The position numbers and the translations under genes are program-made. Under the pieces are notes generated by a model. That model worked only from the letters and a program-made list of their open reading frames with translations, was not told the DNA's origin and did no database searches. DNA of 18,780 nucleotides from Acidobacteriota bacterium (GTDB lineage Bacteria > Acidobacteriota > Terriglobia > Bryobacterales > Bryobacteraceae), in assembly GCA_023436715.1 (NCBI GenBank), contig JAEZIJ010000156.1, forward strand, positions 1 to 18,780. The letters run 5' to 3'. Shown in pieces: positions 13,667 to 18,780 of this stretch (position 1 is the stretch's first letter; the number at the start of each line of letters is the position of its first letter).

Positions 13667-15009
13667 ACCGATGCCGCCTTTCTCGCAAGAGGGAACTCGG
13701 CCGAGAGCACCGTCCCTTTTCCGGCGTGTGAAAACACTACGAACCGGCCGCCTAACTCTCGCACGCGCTCTTCGATTCCGATCAGGCCGAGACCCCGCCC
13801 GCGGCATTCCGTTGCGCTGAACCCCACACCGTCGTCTTGAATCGTCATCGAGAGCCCGTCCTCGGCGCCGTGCACCGAAATACGGATCTCCTTGGCGTGC
13901 GCGTGGCGCGCGCAGTTTGTCAGCGCCTCCTGAACTACGCGGTAAACGCAGGTGCGGTGCTGGTCGGGAAGCGAATCGAGCGGCCCTTCGAGCTGAACCG
14001 TCACCGGCACGCCAAACCGGCGCGAAAACTCGCGCGCCTGCCACTCCACAGCCGGACCGAGACCCAGATCGTCCAGCATCGAAGGCCGCAATCCCATGGC
14101 CAGGCTGCGGACGGCGCGCAGCGCTTCTTCCGATAGTTGCGCCGTGGCCTCCAGGTGAGCCAGGAACTGATCCTCGGGAGCTGTCCGAAGCTGCCTTAAG
14201 TTCCGTATCTCCATTCGCTGTGCCGTCAGCATCTGCCCCACTTCATCGTGCAATTCCCGGGAAATCGCCCGTCGTTCCTCCTCGTGCGCTTTCACAAGCT
14301 GCTGCGAAAGACTGCGCAACTCCCGCTCCGCCGCCTCCGCCCGTTTCCGCTGCCCTTCGGATCGCTGCTCGAGCCGGCTGATTCTGTAAATACTGCCGGC
14401 CGCAACAACCAGGCCGAGCAGCAGCGTAATTGTGAGCAATCTTCCGATATACAGAGGCAATTCCGTCTCTTTTTGCGCCACCTCCCTTCGCTGACGGTCC
14501 AGATTTGCCCGGTTCAGGTCGCGCAGCTCACGCGCCATTTGAAGGGCGGCATCCCTGCGCGGAAGAACCTCCCGCCGCAGGAAGACCGAACTGTAGGCGA
14601 GCTTTTGATCCGGAGTCCACTCGAACAGCGGATCGAGGGAATCCCAGTAGCCGTCCAGTTCCGTCTGCAGCGTGCGCAGCATGGCCCGATCCGCGCCGCT
14701 CAGCACGTCTTCGAGCGCTTTCAACTGTTGCGGAACCGCCGAGCGAATCTCGAGGAGCTGCGCACGATACTTCTCCGCGGTCAGATTGGATCTGTCCAGC
14801 AGAAAATCGCGGACCAGCACACCGGAAAGATGAATCTCCACCCGCACCTGGTTCAGAATGCGTTCGCCTTCCTGATACCGCCGGTGGAGAGTCGAGGTCT
14901 CGCGGAAAATGCGCTGCGCGCTCTGCAGTGCACTCAACCCCGAAAGGGCGATCAACACAATCAACGTCCCGAAGGCGATGGCCAGCAACGGCCAGGTACG
15001 TAACCGCAT
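13663..15009 (-). CDS. Sensor histidine kinase (HisKA_3/NarL-type partner)
   Basis: This 448-residue membrane sensor kinase has TM1 (about 6-27), an extracytoplasmic helical region (about 28-186, CHASE3/four-helix-bundle-like), TM2 (about 188-208), a coiled-coil linker (212-245) and the HisKA_3 dimerisation domain. The phosphorylated His is H254 in SRELHDEVGQ. The ATPase domain shows the N-box in VVQEALTNCARHA, the G1 box DDGVGF and the G2 box GRGLGLIGIEERV. The stop overlaps the response-regulator ATG by 4 nt. No close Shine-Dalgarno precedes the ATG; a 3-codon ORF ends directly against it. Its place inside a compatible-solute operon suggests it senses osmotic or envelope stress, which is inference. 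Confidence 0.95.
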   Translation of the reverse strand: MRLRTWPLLAIAFGTLIVLIALSGLSALQSAQRIFRETSTLHRRYQEGERILNQVRVEIHLSGVLVRDFLLDRSNLTAEKYRAQLLEIRSAVPQQLKALEDVLSGADRAMLRTLQTELDGYWDSLDPLFEWTPDQKLAYSSVFLRREVLPRRDAALQMARELRDLNRANLDRQRREVAQKETELPLYIGRLLTITLLLGLVVAAGSIYRISRLEQRSEGQRKRAEAAERELRSLSQQLVKAHEEERRAISRELHDEVGQMLTAQRMEIRNLRQLRTAPEDQFLAHLEATAQLSEEALRAVRSLAMGLRPSMLDDLGLGPAVEWQAREFSRRFGVPVTVQLEGPLDSLPDQHRTCVYRVVQEALTNCARHAHAKEIRISVHGAEDGLSMTIQDDGVGFSATECRGRGLGLIGIEERVRELGGRFVVFSHAGKGTVLSAEFPLARKAASV

Positions 15010-15055
15010 CTAAACTAACATTCTCTCAGGTCCCACCGGGCCGGGCTTGCACCCA

Positions 15056-15757
15056 TTACAGGTGATCCCAAAGCGACTTCTCCCGATTGGCCGCCACGCG
15101 CTCCGGATCGTGTACGTGCCGCTGCACTGCGTGATGCGCTCCAATCCCCACCGCGATGCTCGCCGCCGCCGTCATTCCTCCCACCAATATGATGAACGCG
15201 GCCAGGAACACCGTGCGGGCAAAGTTAAGGTGGTCCGCCGCAACCACCACCGCGACGAAGATCACGAACAGCCGGACTGCCGTGGCCAGCGCCCGCGGGT
15301 ACGGAACTCCCTCGTTGCAGGACCACACCAGCACGCCTCGCCCGAGATACTGGCCCAGCCAGGTGCCGGCCAGAACGATGGCGCCCGCTGTGATCAGCTT
15401 TGGAAGGAGGAACACAACAGCCTCGATGATCTTCGTTGTCAGCTTAGTGTCGAATGCGCTCAGCGCTGTAAGCGTTCCGATCAGCGCGATGGCCCAGAAC
15501 AGCGTCGTGGCTACCAGCCGCGCCGCGCGCAGCCGTCCGGAGCGGCCCAGCATGGAGGACAGCCCGCTCTGTGCCAGAAACTGCTCAAAGCCCGACGCCT
15601 TCGTTACGCGGAGCAACAACCACCGCGCAAACCGCGCGACGAGAAGCGCGACGGCGAAAATGACAAGGCCGGCCAGAAGCGGCGGAAGATACGTCGTCGT
15701 GATTGTGCCAAGGCGCTCCAGCGCCCTTTCCAGTATTTGGTGCAATGTAGCGATCAT
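15056..15757 (-). CDS. Small MscS-like / conserved-TM-helix membrane protein
   Basis: This 233-residue integral membrane protein has about five hydrophobic segments (approximately residues 22-45, 84-105, 112-137, 160-178 and 186-208). The final one, LVGGMTAAASIAVGIGAHHA, resembles the Gly/Ala-packed pore helix TM3 of MscS-type channels. The protein ends about 25 residues later, so it lacks the beta and alpha/beta cytoplasmic domains of a normal MscS channel. It resembles the 'mechanosensitive channel conserved TM helix' proteins. GGAGG (15764-15768) lies 6 nt before the ATG, which starts 1 nt after the upstream glycosyltransferase stop. Context suggests a role in osmotic response, either as a small channel or as a membrane partner of the kinase encoded next. 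Confidence 0.8.
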   Translation of the reverse strand: MIATLHQILERALERLGTITTTYLPPLLAGLVIFAVALLVARFARWLLLRVTKASGFEQFLAQSGLSSMLGRSGRLRAARLVATTLFWAIALIGTLTALSAFDTKLTTKIIEAVVFLLPKLITAGAIVLAGTWLGQYLGRGVLVWSCNEGVPYPRALATAVRLFVIFVAVVVAADHLNFARTVFLAAFIILVGGMTAAASIAVGIGAHHAVQRHVHDPERVAANREKSLWDHL

Positions 15758-15758
15758 C

Positions 15759-17093
15759 CTAAGCCTCCAACTTGGCCTTTTCCGTCTCCTTGAGTCTCTG
15801 CGGCCGTTCCCCGGCTGGTAAGTCTTTGTGATTCCAGCGGGAGACCAGGTACGGCTTCATCTCCTCGAAGCACATCGCGAGCCGCTCGATCCTTTCTTCC
15901 ACCTGCGCGGAAAACAGAGTTTCCGTCTCGATCACAAATGATGCCACCCTCGCCAGGTAAAGCGGCGTGAGGGACCGCAGGAGATGGCCCTGATCGAGCG
16001 GCCTCGCCTTGTGGGCGCAGGCGAACTCGGCGATGATCTGGAACCAGAGTTCGTCCGGCAGGTGAAAGGGCCCGCGCCCGTCCCTCAGCTCATGGTCGAG
16101 TTGCAGCACAGCGCCCAGCGTGTCTTTGCCCAGCGCCAACGCCCAGACTTCCGGCAGTTCCCGGCAGCCCCGGTGGAACGCTCCGAGCATTCGGTCCAGA
16201 TTCACCGGGACCGGGTCCAGCCCAACGTCAAACCGGAACCCGAACAGGTCGACCGGTTTGCTCCCCTTGCGGTTCTGCCAAACGGACTCGTACTGCTCCA
16301 TCAGCAGAAACACGCTGCCCACAACCTGGTGCAGCATGGCGCTGAGGTCCGCGCCCGGGTCCTTCGCGTCGTGCAGTTTCGCGCCCAGAAAACTCTGGCA
16401 GACGCGAAAACCCTCGGCGATGGCGATTGTGCTCATCCAGATGTCTATGCCGTAGCGCGCGACGTCCGTTTCCCAGTCGTTCCGTTGCAGATAGCGATCG
16501 ATGAGCGCGGCGGAAAGGCCGAAGTCGCCGCCGATCGGCTGCCGCACCTGCGCCCCGTAAAGCGCCCTCGTCAACGGATACACAATGCTGTTCGTGATCG
16601 TGCCGTCGTACTTGTGGCGGTGATAGTACGGCGCGACGAAATCGTACCCGGCATACAGAACCGGCCGCAGCAGCAGGTCGATCCACTCCGGCGTGATCGA
16701 CCGCAGGTCCGAGTCGATCACCGCGCACGCCTTCGCCCCCAGCCGCTGCGCCATCGCGAAGATCATCCGGAACGCGCTTCCCTTCCCGGGAATCCCGTGG
16801 TACGGAAACGACAGGCGATGTACCGGCAGCAGCGGCGTGGAGAGCATCAGCAGCCGTGCGTCGTCCATCTGCGTCGAAACCACGGCTTCCCTGGTGCCGT
16901 CCGCCGATCCCCCATCGGAATTCACGATGGCGGCGGGAAATTGCGGAAAGTATTTCGCGAGCCCCGCCTGGGCGGCGCGCACAACGTGGCCGATTGTCCG
17001 GACGTTGTTGTAGCTCGGGATGCCGATCACAATATCGGCGGCGCGAATGCTCTCCACCGCCTTTACTGCCTGTTCGGATAGCAGGCTTTCCAT
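15759..17093 (-). CDS. GT-A fold glycosyltransferase (GT2/GT81-like)
   Basis: This 444-residue glycosyltransferase has a nucleotide-sugar-binding N-terminus: IGIPSYNN (23-30), NSDGGSADGT (58-67), GKGSAFR (103-109) and the metal-binding D-x-D as D127-S-D129. A later segment, RQPIGGDFGLS (184-194), is the likely acceptor region. A helical C-terminal part follows. GGGAGGGAG lies 7 nt before the ATG, and it starts 15 bp after the GpgS-like gene. The GKG, DxD and GGDFG pattern suggests kinship with glycerate-glycosylating enzymes, so it may add a second sugar to glucosyl(phospho)glycerate or be a second primary synthase. The donor and acceptor cannot be read from the sequence. Confidence 0.82.
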   Translation of the reverse strand: MESLLSEQAVKAVESIRAADIVIGIPSYNNVRTIGHVVRAAQAGLAKYFPQFPAAIVNSDGGSADGTREAVVSTQMDDARLLMLSTPLLPVHRLSFPYHGIPGKGSAFRMIFAMAQRLGAKACAVIDSDLRSITPEWIDLLLRPVLYAGYDFVAPYYHRHKYDGTITNSIVYPLTRALYGAQVRQPIGGDFGLSAALIDRYLQRNDWETDVARYGIDIWMSTIAIAEGFRVCQSFLGAKLHDAKDPGADLSAMLHQVVGSVFLLMEQYESVWQNRKGSKPVDLFGFRFDVGLDPVPVNLDRMLGAFHRGCRELPEVWALALGKDTLGAVLQLDHELRDGRGPFHLPDELWFQIIAEFACAHKARPLDQGHLLRSLTPLYLARVASFVIETETLFSAQVEERIERLAMCFEEMKPYLVSRWNHKDLPAGERPQRLKETEKAKLEA

Positions 17094-17108
17094 CCGGGCG
17101 CTCCCTCC

Positions 17109-18335
17109 CTATGCGGCGTAGACCTTCGCTGTGGCCGGGTTCCCGGCCGCGGCCTCAAGCAGCAAATCGAAGAACTCCGGAATCGCCGAGAGCACCCGGT
17201 TCCAGTTGGGGATCTGCGGCGGACCCAGGGGATCCACGCAGAACTCCTCGGCGGCCTGGTGCAGGCTCTTTGCGAACGTCGCCACGGCGAGTTCCTCCGA
17301 GTGGCGATCGAAGCAAAGTCCGTTCAGCAGCGCGTCTGCGTAGTAGCGGTTGATCGTATCCTCGGCGAGTCGCACGTAGCGCACCTGGAGGCTGCGGAAG
17401 TGGTCCCGCGTCAGTACGATTCCCTCGCCCGCCATGGTCCGGAACAGCGACTTCGAAATGTCCACCGCCATGCGCCGCAGCCCGCGCGTCGGGTCTTCGG
17501 CCGAGAGGCTCTGGTGCTTGTGCTCGTAGTTGTCCGTGAGGTCCACCTGGCAGACTCTCGCCGTGCTGCAATTGCGGAACACCTCGGCCAACACGCCCAC
17601 CTCTAGGCCCCAGTCTCCTGGGATGCGGTTGACCCGGGCGAGCTTCGTTTTCATCGCGAACTCGCCGGCAAGCGCGTACCGGAAGCTGTCCAGGAACTCC
17701 AGGAACGGCGCGCCCGACACCATCCCGTTCAGCGCCCTGATGAGCGGGGTGATGAACAGCCGCGTGGCGCGCCCGTGCATCCGGTCCGTAATCCTGGCGT
17801 AAAACCCTTTGCAGAACTCGAAACCGAGGTTCGGATTCGCAACGGGATAACACAGCCGCGCCAGCAGGTGGCGGTCGTAATTCAGGATGTCGCAATCGTG
17901 CAGCGCGATGAGGTCGCAGTCGCCCTTGGCAAGCAGGTAGCCGTAGGAGAGCCAGCACGAGCGCCCCTTACCGTCCGGGCCGGCCGAGAGATTCCGCTCA
18001 TCGAGCATCCTCAGCAGCGATTGTATCCGCTCGCTGCCCATCCAGAGAACCGTTACGTTCGGGAAACCACTGAAGAAGTCACGAACTTTGGCGTACTGCC
18101 GGGCATCGGCGCGGCCCAGCGCGAGCACGATGCGGCGAAGGTAGCGCACCCGCGCCAGTTCCGCACGAATCCCCAGCATCGCCGGGGTCTCGAACTCCGA
18201 ATACAGCGCCGGCAGCACCAGCCCGATCGGATTCTGCTCGGAGAATTCCTCCAACTCCGCCTCCAGCCTGGGCAGGCCGTTGGGGCTCAACCGATGAAGA
18301 GTCGTGACGATTCCGGTCTGGTAAAAATCCGCCAT
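17109..18335 (-). CDS. gpgS: Glucosyl-3-phosphoglycerate synthase (GpgS-like)
   Basis: This 408-residue glycosyltransferase matches the GpgS pattern known from Persephonella and Methanococcoides, which makes glucosyl-3-phosphoglycerate, precursor of the compatible solute glucosylglycerate. Visible motifs are DFYQTGIVTTLH (3-14), LPALYSEFE (41-49), GKGRSCW (122-128), the metal site HDCD (146-149), FCKGFYARI (174-182), SFRYALAGEFA (217-227), DWGLEVGVLAEV (241-252) and EHKHQSL (271-277). A nearly ideal AGGAGGT (18341-18347) lies 5 nt before the ATG, the strongest ribosome site in the operon. It is the first gene of the operon. Mannosyl-3-phosphoglycerate synthase activity is a possible alternative. 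Confidence 0.87.
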   Translation of the reverse strand: MADFYQTGIVTTLHRLSPNGLPRLEAELEEFSEQNPIGLVLPALYSEFETPAMLGIRAELARVRYLRRIVLALGRADARQYAKVRDFFSGFPNVTVLWMGSERIQSLLRMLDERNLSAGPDGKGRSCWLSYGYLLAKGDCDLIALHDCDILNYDRHLLARLCYPVANPNLGFEFCKGFYARITDRMHGRATRLFITPLIRALNGMVSGAPFLEFLDSFRYALAGEFAMKTKLARVNRIPGDWGLEVGVLAEVFRNCSTARVCQVDLTDNYEHKHQSLSAEDPTRGLRRMAVDISKSLFRTMAGEGIVLTRDHFRSLQVRYVRLAEDTINRYYADALLNGLCFDRHSEELAVATFAKSLHQAAEEFCVDPLGPPQIPNWNRVLSAIPEFFDLLLEAAAGNPATAKVYAA

Positions 18336-18455
18336 CTCGAACCTCCTCTACAAGGGTAGGTTCCCTGAGCGATAACGGAAATACAGGCAATAGGCGACCC
18401 TGGAACCGGAAACGCCGTATTCCGACTTCGGCCCGGTGCCCTGGTGTTCCGCAGA

Positions 18456-18513
18456 CAGGGGCTAAAGCCCTGGGCTTCGCAAGGGCTTGCGGCACGGCTG
18501 AAGCCGTGCCCTG
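18456..18513. repeat. Intergenic palindromic repeat, copy 1
   Basis: A 58-bp element begins with the near-palindrome CAGGGGCTAAAGCCCTG and ends with a perfect hairpin, GGCACGGC-TGAA-GCCGTGCC (18491-18510), followed by CTG. The same head and tail recur at 18587-18659. This is a REP/MITE-like composite repeat of two hairpins, here upstream of the gpgS-led operon. Confidence 0.75.
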
Positions 18514-18586
18514 ATACAAGGCCTGATACGGGTGAGTAAGCGTACGCCCTTCGGCGCGTCGTCCGGAATCTCCTGGGTTGCAGCGG

Positions 18587-18659
18587 CAGGGGCTAAAGCC
18601 TGGCTAAAGCCCTTGGCTTGGCAAGGACTTGCGTGCGGCACGGCTGAAGCCGTGCCCTG
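18587..18659. repeat. Intergenic palindromic repeat, copy 2
   Basis: This 73-bp copy has the same CAGGGGCTAAAGCC head and the identical hairpin GGCACGGC-TGAA-GCCGTGCC (18637-18656) plus CCTG. It differs by an internal tandem duplication of GGCTAAAGCC (18591-18600 and 18602-18611) and by extra bases before the final hairpin. It is in the same orientation as copy 1, about 73 bp away. Confidence 0.75.
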
Positions 18660-18678
18660 GACTTTGGCCCTTTTGCAA

Positions 18679-18780
18679 TCAGTTCGCGGCATAAAGCACG
18701 GCAGAGCTGAGGTGGGGGACGAATTTCTCGGGCTTCGCGGCCGAGGCGGAGAGGGTCACGAAGTCGGAGAAATTCGAGAC
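18679..18780 (-). CDS. Probable 3' end of an unidentified gene (partial)
   Basis: The minus strand is open from the window edge to TGA at 18681-18679, encoding a 33-residue tail that ends KFVPHLSSAVLYAAN. About 85 percent of its codons end in G or C, as expected for a coding frame here, and the repeats begin only after the stop. The plus strand is also open at the edge, so the call is tentative. No family can be named from so short a piece. Confidence 0.4.
   Translation of the reverse strand, partial: VSNFSDFVTLSASAAKPEKFVPHLSSAVLYAAN

Larger units (their letters stand above)
18336..18678. other. Gene-free upstream region of the osmolyte operon
   Basis: About 340 bp hold no convincing gene. 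The part nearest gpgS carries an inverted repeat, GGTTCC (18359-18364) and GGAACC (18402-18407), with 37 bp between the arms; it could be a regulator site or leader structure. I find no good -35/-10 pair on the minus strand, so the operon promoter may need an alternative sigma factor or activator. The rest is occupied by two palindromic repeat copies. Confidence 0.6.

Overview
The window looks like chromosomal DNA from a GC-rich, soil-type bacterium, most likely an acidobacterium of the Solibacter/Bryobacter kind. This is inferred from three things: many Tat-signal sugar-handling enzymes, a GpgS/TreT compatible-solute locus, and intergenic palindromic repeats of a style I associate with that group. 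No rRNA or other taxonomic marker is present, so the placement is tentative. I see no phage, insertion sequence, CRISPR array or plasmid gene.

Region 1 (1-7725) is a set of predicted exported sugar-modifying enzymes. A perfect-consensus sigma-70 promoter (131-159) precedes a three-gene plus-strand operon: a sugar-phosphate-isomerase-like TIM barrel, a Gfo/Idh/MocA oxidoreductase and a PIG-L/LmbE deacetylase. Facing it on the minus strand are a secreted two-module VOC protein and an enolase-superfamily dehydratase-like protein. A small Tyr-rich secreted protein, a FadR-type GntR regulator and a second Tat-signal TIM barrel follow. Five proteins here begin with a twin-arginine motif, which suggests periplasmic transformation of a sugar or sugar acid, with the FadR-type regulator as a candidate local controller.

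Region 2 (7726-11044) holds a complete ACT-domain homoserine dehydrogenase and a divergent AraC-regulator/NADH-azoreductase pair. The araC-type gene is broken by a one-base deletion inside its DNA-binding domain. The intergenic region keeps two direct repeats exactly 21 bp apart, the spacing of classical AraC half-sites. A tRNA-Ser(UGA) gene follows.

Region 3 (11096-18335) is the most interesting part: seven tightly packed minus-strand genes. In transcription order they are a glucosyl-3-phosphoglycerate synthase (GpgS-like), a second GT-A glycosyltransferase, a truncated MscS-like membrane protein, a sensor histidine kinase, a NarL-type response regulator, a DUF5752 protein and a TreT-like trehalose synthase. 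Junctions range from a 10-nt overlap to a 46-nt gap. I read this as one osmoadaptation operon in which glucosylglycerate-type and trehalose synthesis are encoded with a dedicated two-component system and a membrane protein. No recognisable glucosyl-3-phosphoglycerate phosphatase lies in the window.

Region 4 (18336-18780) is a gene-poor upstream stretch with two copies of a palindromic repeat, followed by the probable 3' end of another minus-strand gene.
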